Shown here piece by piece: positions 54,121-63,100 of a stretch of 64,000 nucleotides of DNA. The notes under the pieces are model-generated. The model saw nothing but the letters and a program-made list of their open reading frames with translations, did not search any database and had not been told where the DNA came from. How positions within the stretch are numbered: the first letter of the stretch is position 1; every line of letters starts with the position of its first letter. Location of the stretch: NCBI GenBank assembly GCA_034440575.1, contig JAOTOL010001329.1:507501-571500 (forward strand), given 5' to 3'. The DNA comes from Imbricaverruca yamaguchii. Its lineage: Eukaryota; Arthropoda; Thecostraca; Neoverrucidae. Both the position numbers and the translations under genes were made by a program.

Positions 54121-56531
54121 TCGACGATGCTCTCCGTTCGCCAGGGAGATATGGACTGAAACTCGATCGGCTCGTGCGTCAGGCGTTGCATCTGATGCGC
54201 CTTCCCGGGCAGCCGCTGGCCATAGAGTTACTTGCCGTATTCGCACGCCTGTACGACGTGAGGATACTCGTACACTTCGGGCCTGACAATCCCATGAAAT
54301 TCTGTGGCGTGCACCACAATAAGCATGGAAATATTCATCTACACTGTCTGGCCGGTATCCATTTCAATCTACTCGCAGAGCGCGGCTCGCTCCATCAACA
54401 GAACCCAGCGCTGGCAGCGTATATCGTGGATGAGGAACGCGCACGCGAAAACACTGCTTTGCGTGCGCCGCTGCCACACGAGCGAGACAGACTGAGCGAC
54501 GACGACAAACGAGAGTTTGCAAATCCCAGCTGTGAACATATGCATGGCTCACGCTGCTCGATAGCCGCAACTTGTAAGGGCAGGGTGGTCTGCGCGTTAC
54601 TAGATAGTGGCGCAGCCGTTAGTTTGTGTAGCGCCGACTCACTGAGGCGCATGCTAATCACAGATGCGGACATTAGTTGCAGCAATATTTTGCTACGAGG
54701 TGTCGCTGGGTCAACGTTCGGCGCTGAGTACGTCGAGGCCGACATTGTGCTGGCGCCCGGAATGACGCCGCTCCGTGTGCCACTAGTGATTGACCGGAGT
54801 GATTCGTTTGGCCACTGTTTACTGCTCGGCGCGAACTTCCTCCGGGCAACTGGTGCAGTCATCGATTTGAGACGGCGCGAGGTCACCTGCGGGGATTGTG
54901 TCGTCCCCTTACTCGAGGAGCGGCAGGTACCAGATAACTTGATAGTGCTCGCACAAATACACCGCGTGCCGGACAATGCGGCTGTGCATGAACATCAGCG
55001 ATGCAACCGCGTGATTAGATCGTTGGCACACCACATTCGGCGACGGACGAATAGATTGGATCTTCCAGCACAACTCCATTGCTTCCGACAGCACTGGAAG
55101 CGGATCGGCGTGACAGATGAACTGGTGACGTATCAACACACGGAGCACGGCTGTGTGCCTGTGGTTTCCCGCGACTGGCTTGTTGAGCTGGTCGGAACTA
55201 TGCACGCCGAAACCGCGCACGCCGGCCGTGACAAGCTTATCGACTTGGTCGGCCGGCAAGTTTTTTGTCCGGGTGCGAGCAACATCGTAGCCGACATAGT
55301 CGGTGCTTGCACTAAGTGCCAGCTGTTCAAGCCGTCTGCGCAGATACACCCGCCACCGACACTGCGAATCAAGGCGAGCGCGCCATTCGTGCTAATAGTT
55401 GCGGATCTGGTTCTGTTTCCTCGCACTGGACGTGGACATATCGGCTGTTTAGTCGTGGTCGACCACGCCTCCAAGTTTGGCATCGCTGTACCGATTCGAT
55501 CAAAATCATCGCCAGCTGTCGCTATGGCGTTCGAGCAGCGCGTGCTTCCCGCTCTGCTGCGACCGGCGGTCCGCTGTCTAACTGATAACGGCGGTGAGTT
55601 CTGCGGATCCGAGTTCGAGGCAATGTTGCAGCGATGGAGTATCAACCACGTTCGCTCCACGCCGCTGCGCGCCCAGGGTCATGGCGCGGTGAAGCGTTTG
55701 AACCGCACGCTTGGCCAGTCCCTGCGTATGCTGGACGGCGCGCCGGGAAACTGGGACCTGCGCCTGCCTCGTGCTATTTCGACGTACAACACGTCCGTAC
55801 ATGCAGAGCTAGGTGTGTCACCCGCGGAGTACCTGCTGGGCCGTGTGCACAAGACAAGCGATGTCCCGCGCGTCCCAGTAGCGACCCAGCGTGAGTGGCG
55901 CATGGGGCATCCAAGCTTCGCACCATTTCGCGCTGGTGACCAAGTCAAAAAGACGATAGTACGCTCGGGCAGCTTGCTGGCTAACAAGTTTGAGCGCCGC
56001 TACAACGGCCCGTTTACGGTGACACGGGTAAACGATAATGGGGTGACGTACGAAGTTACGAGTGGGGATGGCCGCGTAATACGCGCCCACCATACACAGC
56101 TGAGAAAATGGAAGAGCGCGCCAACGTACCTGCAGCGTGCATCTGAGAATGTGCGTAACTTATTCGACTGGCCGGCCGGCGATACAGGGAGCGAACGAGC
56201 TGCTTCCGGGAAAATGTGTACGCCGCACCGGTTTGCGCCGTTGCCTGATCAGCCACATCGGGCTGTGCGACGTGAAGCGTCGCAGCAGACGACGCCATCG
56301 CTGCGCTCTTGTCGGCCATCACAGCAAACCGGGGAGAGGGCGACGCAGACGTCGCCAGCGTTGAAAACAGTCATTCGTAGGTCACCGCAGGCACCGCGAC
56401 GAGTATGGTTTCAACTGACAACGGAAACAGAGGACCCGAAGCCAGCGGACGGTAGTCCGCAACTTCGCAGATCTGCGCGGAATCGACGACCTCCGCAGTG
56501 GCTGAAAGACTATGTTACCGATGCGGGGTGA
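54066..56531 (+). pseudogene. pol: gypsy OTU-like domain, second aspartic-protease-like domain and integrase
   Basis: 821 aa. Residues about 1-105 fit the OTU fold: NHELRVKLIDDAL, then LAIELLAVFARLYDVRILVH and a terminal GIHFNLL in the place of the catalytic-His strand; the Cys block would lie in the overlapping frame. Residues about 170-285 look like a retropepsin: VVCALLDSGAAVSLCS (Asp180-Ser-Gly) and CLLLGANFLRATGAVIDL. Integrase: zinc-binding H380, H385, C415, C418; catalytic D447 and D507; at the D35E position (543) there is Lys in GHGAVKRLNRTLG where Glu is needed. A C-terminal SH3-like GPFTVTRV block and a basic tail follow. Open throughout, but integrase should be inactive. Confidence 0.75.
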
Positions 56532-56617
56532 TGTGTTTAAATAGCCACCCGACGTGTGTCTCTTGTATATGGAGTATATGTGTGTGTGTGGTGGGGGGGT
56601 TGTGATAACGGCGTTGG

Positions 56618-56633
56618 CTGGCGGGGGGGGGAG
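56618..56633 (+). other. Polypurine tract of the gypsy element
   Basis: GGCGGGGGGGGGAG-type run immediately before the 3' LTR, where plus-strand DNA synthesis would start. More G-runs lie just upstream (about 56590). Confidence 0.75.
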
Positions 56634-56809
56634 TGTAACCGGCCCTGATATTGCGCAACGCCTGCATTCCGAGGCATCTGCGCGTGCTCCCGCCGGCCAC
56701 CCGCCGGCGACCGGGCGGTTGTTGTTTGCCGGACTCCGCGCGAGACGGGTGCGCGGAGTGGTGTCTGGACAGTTAAATACAAGTGAAGTGTTCGGCTGAC
56801 GCGGTAACA
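56634..56809 (+). repeat. 3' LTR of the gypsy element
   Basis: 176 bp. Differs from the 5' LTR at CATTCCGAGG/CATTCCGCGG and GGCCACCC/GGCCGCCC. Followed by ACAC (56810-56813). Confidence 0.92.
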
Positions 56810-56813
56810 ACAC

Positions 56814-57228
56814 TTTCCAGTTCCTGTGTCTTGCCCTGTCTATCTGATAACCATACTTTTCCTCAGTCTATGGGACTAGCGTACCTGCAGATACAGGCTC
56901 CCCTTCATCGGTCACGGAACTCATCTCTGGGTGAGTGATGCTCGAGAATTTGTGGAGCCAGCCAACCAGGTGAGAGTAGTAAGATGGAATGCAATTTGGC
57001 CAAATATATTGGTTGTGCCTACCAGGTCCAGGCCAGGTCAGGCCTGAAACAACCATAGATGTGGTTGCTTCATGCCAATCATACAGAATGTATGCTCCAA
57101 CTTATTTATGCTTAAGGCTGGAGCCATGCGTTCTGGAATCTTGTGATTTTTATGGTTTTATATATCTGATCTTGATCTACATTTCAGGTGATACAATTTA
57201 ATCATTTTTGACAGTCATATACGTTCTG
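56814..57228. other. Flank of the ASDURF-like gene; possible untranslated exon
   Basis: A donor-like CCAACCAG|GTGAGAGT at about 56970 and an acceptor TTTTTGACAG at about 57206-57215 suggest a leader exon and intron just upstream of the start codon. The open codons before that donor match nothing I know. Confidence 0.25.
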
Positions 57229-57282
57229 ATGTCAAATAATCAGTGTGATACCAGAGACTTGAAGGCATCTGACTCCCCAAAG
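57229..57282 (+). CDS. ASDURF: ASDURF-like prefoldin protein, coding exon 1
   Basis: 18 codons, MSNNQCDTRDLKASDSPK, ending AAAG|GTAAGG in phase 0. The three exons (54, 54 and 108 bp) join in phase 0 to a 71-aa protein. The join of exons 2 and 3 (VLDAELSCLKKGS, then RVYVQQPNSQVFFLSE) resembles human ASDURF, the peptide of the ASNSD1 upstream ORF and a subunit of the prefoldin-like part of the PAQosome, which helps assemble protein complexes. The N-terminus is not conserved and is shorter than in human. I chose this ATG because it is the first after a good acceptor (TTTTTGACAG) and in frame with exon 2. Confidence 0.6.
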
Positions 57283-58698
57283 GTAAGGCATGTTGTTTTA
57301 GTATTTCATGCCTCAGTAATTTTAATAAAGACTTGATTTGAAACAAACTTCTATAAGAAATATTGATGTTTGACACTGAGATGAAAGGCAACATTCCTTT
57401 TCATTGTGAAGGAGTTTGTCACCATACCATGCCAGAAGTATGCATATTGTGATGAAATGCAAGCATATTTGGCAGTAGCATGGTGCAAAACATAGCAGAG
57501 AGTTTGACCAACTGGATCCAGATTAACCCTACCCTGTATGCAGGTGGACGTATCCCGAATCTAGATCAAGGTTGGAAAACTTGCTGTTCCTGGATATTTG
57601 GCATCCAGGATATTAGCATATCCAGAACGTTTTTCTCACATTTTTCTTATTTGAAAGTTAGTTATTTCGGTTTTTGCACATGAACCAGAATTTCTGTTTG
57701 GAGATTGACTGGTCCTGTTTGACAATGAACTGCTATGTGATATTGTTCAAGGTTCACTAGGAAGTACAAGCAGAACTTCTGATTCACAAGTTGAAAGTAT
57801 AATATCGTCAATATTTGATTATCCCCAAAAGTCCTCAATGTCCATAACAAAACAGCAAATCTAACCACAATCCAATGGCAAATTGCTGTAGGTCAGTAAT
57901 CAAATGACATGCTAAATCCTGCATTGTCTGCAATGCTCTACCAATTTCACAATTTAAATTGTGCAAAATTATCAACTGTTGTGTTTATATTGATTGGTGT
58001 CATTTTATGAGCAAGATCAAGTGACATGTCCGAATCCAGCAACACTGGCATGTGAGACAGAGTAGAAAACCATTTTGCAATTTTTGCCACCCAGGTGATC
58101 CCAAAAACTTTCAACTGATGTTTGCACTTGTTAGCGGTTTGGTATTGTGCTGTGCTGAATGGGACAGTACTATGTTGTACTAAGGGAAATGGGATTGTAT
58201 GTGCTGGGGGAACTTTACTGTGACAGAGACAGTGGGTACTCCTGTGCCGTGGAAATAGAACGGAGCTCACCTGTGGCAGGGGGAGGGGGGAGAATGGGAT
58301 AGTATTCGCCTGGGGCGAGGTAAAATGGGTACTCCGCCGTTCCGCGGGAAATTGGATGATACTCTCGCACAGGAGACAGCTGGTTACTCTGCTGTGCCGG
58401 GAAGGTATGCCTGTACTCTGCTGTGCTTGGTGAGATCAACCAGTACTCTGCTGTGCTGGGTAAGGTAGGATAGTACTCTGTATTCTGCTCTGCTCCACTG
58501 GATGTTCTCTATCGTAAAGTGTATGGTTATTTTTCTATATGTGCTTCTTGTCGGTGTGAGTCAATAACAGCATTTGAAGGAAGTGATTCTGTCTCGCATA
58601 CAACGATTAGTTGTGTATTGTGGATTGTTGGTTGATCATGGCATCTCCTACTTCCTTGGCGATAAATAACTAATGCGCAATTTGCATTGTATTTACAG
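57283..58698. other. Intron 1 of the ASDURF-like gene
   Basis: GT at 57283, AG at 58697-58698 (ATTTACAG). AT-rich, holding a degenerate minisatellite (58141-58495) and no other gene. The ORF at 57480-57683 (67 aa) is unrecognised. Confidence 0.6.
58141..58495. repeat. Degenerate minisatellite, roughly 30-45 bp unit
   Basis: GTACTCTGCTGTGC.GGG, with GGTA.GRTRRGA-like spacers, repeats about eight to ten times with variable spacing and decays toward the left. The complement stays open as 74 aa with recurring STAEY/TAEY, a by-product of the repeat. Confidence 0.7.
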
Positions 58699-58752
58699 TT
58701 GCAAGAGCTGCAAGTGCTGGATGCCGAGCTAAGCTGCCTAAAGAAGGGCTCT
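58699..58752 (+). CDS. ASDURF: ASDURF-like prefoldin protein, coding exon 2
   Basis: 18 codons, LQELQVLDAELSCLKKGS, a coiled-coil prefoldin helix. Acceptor ATTTACAG and donor GGCTCT|GTAAGT, both phase 0. Confidence 0.75.
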
Positions 58753-60429
58753 GTAAGTACTGGAACCTCTATCTCTATCAGGGCAAAGTATCCACTAAGG
58801 TGTTGAATCCCAGCATCTGCAATTTTTATCCGCGTAAACTGCTCGCACCATTGTCACGATCGCGGACTATTGTTGGGGTGCTGGGTGAACACACTGAAAC
58901 CGTGCATATTTCATCTTCCTATGTTCCGAAATCATTCATTTGCCCTAGCCCCAAAAATTTTAATGCAGGAACATGTCATGAAGAGCCAGATGATAATGAA
59001 CTATGCGCTAGAAGTATGCTATGCATGCTTGCCAAACTCACTCAGACACCCCTCGCAAAATCACACTTAATCTAGTCACCACTTCCTGGTTCGGGTGCAA
59101 TTGTTCAGTGTACTGACAAGTTTCTCAGCATTACACAATTCAAGTGGAAATCAGCACCCAGTTGAGATTTGTTCCTGTCTCGGACAGTTTTGACTTCCCG
59201 AGTTGACATCGGTTGAATATAACTGCATTGAACTGCATTAGGTTGTACTATTTATGTAGACATAAAGACATATTATACAATACTATATTTCAAACTAGTG
59301 TTTTGCTATCAACTGTTCTCTTTCGATTTCGTCGCATTATGCGTAGTACTCTTCACGTCTTTTAACATGGTTTTGACATCATGGGCTGATACCCTCCAGT
59401 CTAAAGAAACGAACCCCGGGACACTGAGTGTACACTGCCATAAATGGGGTGGGGAGGGGAGGGGTGGCAAGGTCTCAGTCTGTCGCCATCCAGAGGCGTC
59501 AGATCATGCAACGAATCGCTGCTGTATCGCTGTGATACTTTTTCATAGCATGAAACCAGATACATCATATTTGAAATAATGATCGGGTTACTCGAAGAGC
59601 CTATCAGAACAAGTGATATAATTGTGAAAAGCGGCTGCTATCCGCAGCTCCTCGACCGGATTTTGGTTCCAGTCAACTGGAAGGATTTCGATTTGTTTTG
59701 ATCTAGGTATCGGGTAGCGTTCGAAAAAACGATCGTTTTGAACGACCTCTGCGGAAGTGGACACATCGGCCCTTCTTTCACCTTTCGGGTAAGGTCCACC
59801 AAACGACCTTGACCGGTCATCGCACGACTCTCTACCACGTGAGCGAGCAGGCCGGTCGGGTGGTGGCGTCCAAGAATAGACTATGTAACTACTTTATTCT
59901 CCGGAGCATATGTCCAGAAGTGACCAGTAGTTTAGACCCTGGTAACAGGTGAACGTTCTGATAAAGTATTTCGGGCAGGCTAGCGAAAGAAGAAATTCGG
60001 AGGTCGATACAAAGGAAACACCGTGAAATATAATGCTCCGTAGTTTCAGTCGAGTGGCTGTACACACCTTTCTAGGAGACGGCTAACTGAAATTGGAAGT
60101 GATGTGAATTTGTAGTTTGTGGTTGTAGTTATTGCCGAATTTAGGTCCCGACCGTCGTCTATGTGCCGGGCAATGCGAGGAAAATGCTGTGGCAAACCCA
60201 GTGTATCACTTCGGTCGAGTATAACAACTTTGGCGAGGGCATATTTGGTAATTCCGGAGCCCAAAGTTATGTTGGCGTTAAAGGTACCATACCCACCCAT
60301 GAAGCGATATTAACCATTGCATATCGATTGTGACGGTGGTAGACTTGCAATAGCTGTATTCTGGCATCTTTGCATAGCTGTATTCGAGTTGTTTTGGCTC
60401 GGCACTGATGTTGATCCCCGCTTTGGCAG
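58753..60429. other. Intron 2 of the ASDURF-like gene
   Basis: GTAAGT...TTTGGCAG. Short ORFs at 58800-59075, 59298-59579 and 59838-59638 (minus) match nothing known. No repeats of note except an ACATAAAGACAT motif near 59262 that resembles the CR1 tail. Confidence 0.5.
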
Positions 60430-60537
60430 AGAGTGTACGTCCAGCAGCCGAACAGCCAGGTGTTCTTCCTGAGCGAGGTTCCCACGGTGCGCTCGTCTGT
60501 CAAGAAACAGATTGCCGACCTGAAACCACCACAATGA
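60430..60537 (+). CDS. ASDURF: ASDURF-like prefoldin protein, coding exon 3 with stop
   Basis: 35 codons and TGA. RVYVQQPNSQVFFLSEVPTV followed by RSSVKKQIADLKPPQ contains the conserved VY.QQ.NS..FFL block of ASDURF proteins and the second prefoldin helix. The stop TGA (60535-60537) overlaps an ATG (60534-60536) that opens only a 16-codon ORF. HAUS1 coding sequence starts about 45 bp further on, so both may be on one transcript. Confidence 0.75.
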   Translation, partial: RVYVQQPNSQVFFLSEVPTVRSSVKKQIADLKPPQ

Positions 60538-60579
60538 ACAAGGACATCAACCACTGGTCTTCATCAACCACACAGATGA

Positions 60580-61316
60580 GATGAGGTCGACAAACGCGCG
60601 CTGTCGCTGCTGCAGCAGGTCCAGCGGCAGGTGCAGGCCAACGACGAGAACGCGCGCCAGCTGACGGCACAGCTGCGCGCCACGCGCGCCGGCTACGCGG
60701 CCGAGCAGCGACGGCTGGAGGCGGCGCAGCGTCACCTGGACCTGGAGCCAGTCCACCTGTCGACCGGCGCGCAGCGCGTGCTGTGGGCCCTGGGCGTGTC
60801 GGCGCAACTACTGGGGCTGGCCCAGCCGTGCGTGGCCGGCTTCCTGCTGGAGTACACGCGGCTGTTGCGCAGCGCGGCCGAGATGGCCGCGCGGCTGGAA
60901 CGCGAACAGACGGCGCTGCAGGCGCATGGGGCCTCCGTCAAGCAGGTGGCCGAGGTGGCGCTGCAGCGGCAGCTGGCCGAGGCGGCCGTGCAGCGCGGCG
61001 CCGACACGGCCGTCGCCGAGCAGAAGTTGGCTAAGTCGCGCTTCCTCACCGAGAAGGTGCACGAGTACCGGCAGCTGGTGCGCCGCAACGAGGCGACGCT
61101 GGCCGATCGAAGCTGAGCGAGAAGCTGACGCACGGCATGGTGCTGCGGCGGCACGAGCTGCTGCCGCAGAAGCGCGCCTCGTTGCAGAAGCTGGACAGGT
61201 TCGGGCAGCTGCCACCCGACCCCGACTTGGCGCTCGTCAAGATCGCGGAAATGGAGGACCAACTGGAGAAGCTGGAGTGGAATTTCAATGATGAAATATA
61301 CGGTATGCACATGTGA
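60580..61316 (+). CDS. HAUS1: HAUS augmin-like complex subunit 1, with one apparent frameshift
   Basis: HAUS1 is a coiled-coil subunit of augmin, which recruits gamma-tubulin to spindle microtubules. The frame is open from 60580 (DEVDKRALSLLQQVQRQV) after an in-frame TGA at 60577. It contains VHLSTGAQRVLWALGVSAQ and FLTEKVHEYRQLVRRNEATL to about 61109, then continues in another frame with KLSEKLTHGMVLRRHELLP and PPDPDLALVKIAEMEDQLEK to TGA at 61314-61316. The shift sits in GATCGAAGCTGAG and looks like one missing A: a mutation or an assembly error. About 245 residues remain against roughly 280 in vertebrates; the N-terminal 40 or so are not visible and would need an upstream exon joined at about 60581 or 60586. 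The whole is alpha-helical and strikingly GC-rich compared with its surroundings. Confidence 0.75.
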
Positions 61317-61634
61317 TAAAATCTTGTGTTGATATGTCACGCTGTCCGTGTGGTCGTTAAGTGTCGAGCATCGATGGTACACATTGGGTAGGAAAAGAAA
61401 CTTCCTGAAAAGAAGCACTTCACTGGCTGAGTGATCTTTACATGTGTAGATTGACGCACCTCGAATAAGGTCTGTCCAGGCGAATGGATGCTGGTAACTA
61501 TTTTCTCGTCAGTGATACACAGACGAACTTCATAGTATTTCGTAACACTGTATTCTGTTCCGGGGGTCGCAGATCTGTTTCAAATCCTATTCAGTCACTT
61601 TCCGCTTTACGCATTGGTGTGTTGATGTTAAAAT
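61317..61634. other. No feature recognised
   Basis: 3' flank of HAUS1; nothing seen. Confidence 0.4.
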
Positions 61635-61795
61635 GGGGACGAGTAGCCTAGGGGGTAAGTTGCTCGTCTCACAATCGAAAGGTTATGGGTTCGAGTCTCA
61701 CCTGTCGCTACTCTTCACCCGCGACCAATCGGGGTGAGAGATTGGCGACGCTACATGACTCAACGGTCGACGTGTCGTAAAAACCAATAACCAAC
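61635..61795 (+). mobile_element. tRNA-derived SINE (family A), copy 2
   Basis: Head GGGACGAGTAGCCTAGGGGG, box B GGGTTCGAGTCTCACC, then the shared body CCGCGACCAATCGGGGTGAG, TTGGCGACGCTACATGACTC and GTCGTAAAAACC. Same family as 28272 and 62273. Confidence 0.85.
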
Positions 61796-62272
61796 CATAT
61801 TCATTAAAATATTAGTGTCTTGTTCGTGAATGTTTCTCAACGTTTTTTTTTTTTGTTCCAGCGGAATAAAAAGGTATCGCGTTTCTGGGTCAATCCTTTA
61901 CTTGGAGTCCAATTTTGCTGCTTGGGCGGAACGCCACCGCTTGTTTGGGTGTCACTTCAACTGAATTGTGACGCAATCGTGTAGTGGGTGATTGTGAATG
62001 GGCTATATCGTCCTCCGTCGTGTTCAGCGTTGGATTTTCACTTCCCGGTCTTGAATTCGGGGTGTATAATTTTAGGGTTTCCCAAAATATGGAGTGTATA
62101 ATCTTGAGAAGCACTATGTAATGGAGTCGATAATTTTCCAGTTTGCCAAATTATGGAGTGTATGTTCAAACACCAAGTATTGGAGTGTATACATTTAATA
62201 AATAATTAAGTATATAGATTTCGAGAAAGAAAAAAATCAAGTGATGTTCCCTGGAATGGGGAATAAAAACCC
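61796..62272. other. No gene; short repeated motif
   Basis: TATGGAGTGTATAAT.TT-like motifs recur about four times between 62058 and 62195 (period about 40 bp), a weak tandem repeat. A T-run lies at 61842. Confidence 0.45.
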
Positions 62273-62455
62273 GGGGACCTCGGTAGCTTAGTTGGTGGAA
62301 CGTCGGAGTCTTGGATCGCAAGATTGTGGGTTCGTGTCTCGAGGCCCACGGTATTTGCAAAGTCCACCCGCGACCAATCGATATGATAAGTTGGCAACGC
62401 TATATAACCTCGCGGTTGAATGAGTCGTAAAATAACCCGAGATTCTTCAAGAATA
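62273..62455 (+). mobile_element. tRNA-derived SINE (family A), copy 3
   Basis: Head GACCTCGGTAGCTTAGTTGG, box B GGGTTCGTGTCTCG, body CCGCGACCAATCGATATGAT, TTGGCAACGCTATATAACCT and GTCGTAAAATAACC. Confidence 0.85.
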
Positions 62456-62574
62456 AAACGCCCTCAAATCATTTGTTTGGTTCCTATCCTTGTATCTCAG
62501 ACAACCTGATCAGGGCTACCACACCGTTGTCTGAAGTCGTCCACGTCGCGTGGATGACTTATAAGCCAACTTCC

Positions 62575-62640
62575 TGATCAATAATGGAGAAAATAATAAC
62601 AAAAGTATACTTAATTGATGTCAACCAGGTTTATATATCC
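62575..62640 (+). repeat. Dispersed repeat family R1, partial copy
   Basis: CCAACTTCCTGATC, GAGAAAATAATAACAAAAGT and ATACTTAATTGATGTCAACC match the core of the R1 copies at 10126, 10972 and 42344. Confidence 0.7.
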
Positions 62641-62699
62641 ATACCTGTCACCCCTCATTGTGCATGTTCACACTGCACAACTAATACAAATTCACAACA

Positions 62700-63085
62700 C
62701 ACCCCACGAGCAGGACCAGGGGGTCCATGAGCATTGGAGACGCCAAGCGGTAAAATCGTAAACTAACCTGGGGCAGAATGCATTGAGGGATATGGGGAAA
62801 ACAACGTTAAGCACAATATCATGAAATATTTGGGGTAGCGCAGAACTAATGCCAGATTTAGAAATTGTGCATGTGTCGCATGTGCCGAGCGTGGGCCGTG
62901 GTTTATGGTTATATGGCACCACGGACGCGCGACCCACTTGCGACTGTTCGCCCTGGCAGGGCCCAGTCGCGTTAGGGCAAGGCCAGAGGTGGCAGCGTGT
63001 ATAGTCGGGCCGTGGACAGTGAAAATATAGAGACCGTGATCTACCAGTGTATCGCAAGAGACGGGACTAAGCGTGCACCACCACA
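62700..63085 (+). repeat. Putative 5' LTR (end certain, start not)
   Basis: The sequence before the primer site ends in CCACCACCACA, as an LTR should (…CA), and is followed by a TGG primer site and a Gag ORF. The start cannot be fixed without the second LTR, which lies outside the window. Confidence 0.4.
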
Positions 63086-63099
63086 TGGCGCGTCGGTAG
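63086..63099 (+). other. Putative primer-binding site, tRNA-Ser-like
   Basis: TGGCGCGTCGGTAG lies between the putative LTR end and the Gag ATG. It resembles the tRNA-Ser site TGGCGCAGTCGGTAG that I recall from insect gypsy-group elements, with one base missing. Confidence 0.5.
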
Positions 63100-63100
63100 T

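Larger units (their letters stand above)
47804..56809 (+). mobile_element. Ty3/gypsy LTR retrotransposon with OTU-like and second protease domains
   Basis: Two 176-bp LTRs (TGTAAC...TAACA) differ at only two positions noted, and are flanked by the 4-bp duplication ACAC. Order: primer site, Gag with two zinc knuckles, aspartic protease, RT (split by a nested LINE at 50888-52920), RNase H, OTU-like domain, second aspartic-protease-like domain, integrase, polypurine tract. RT and RNase H before integrase place it in Ty3/gypsy. The coding region is very GC-rich against AT-rich flanks. Several stops, a frameshift in RT and a catalytic change in integrase make this copy inactive. Confidence 0.92.

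Noticed and set aside
60732..61418. 228-aa minus-strand ORF
   Set aside because: Antisense shadow of HAUS1; its Ala/Ser/Arg-rich product has no family resemblance.
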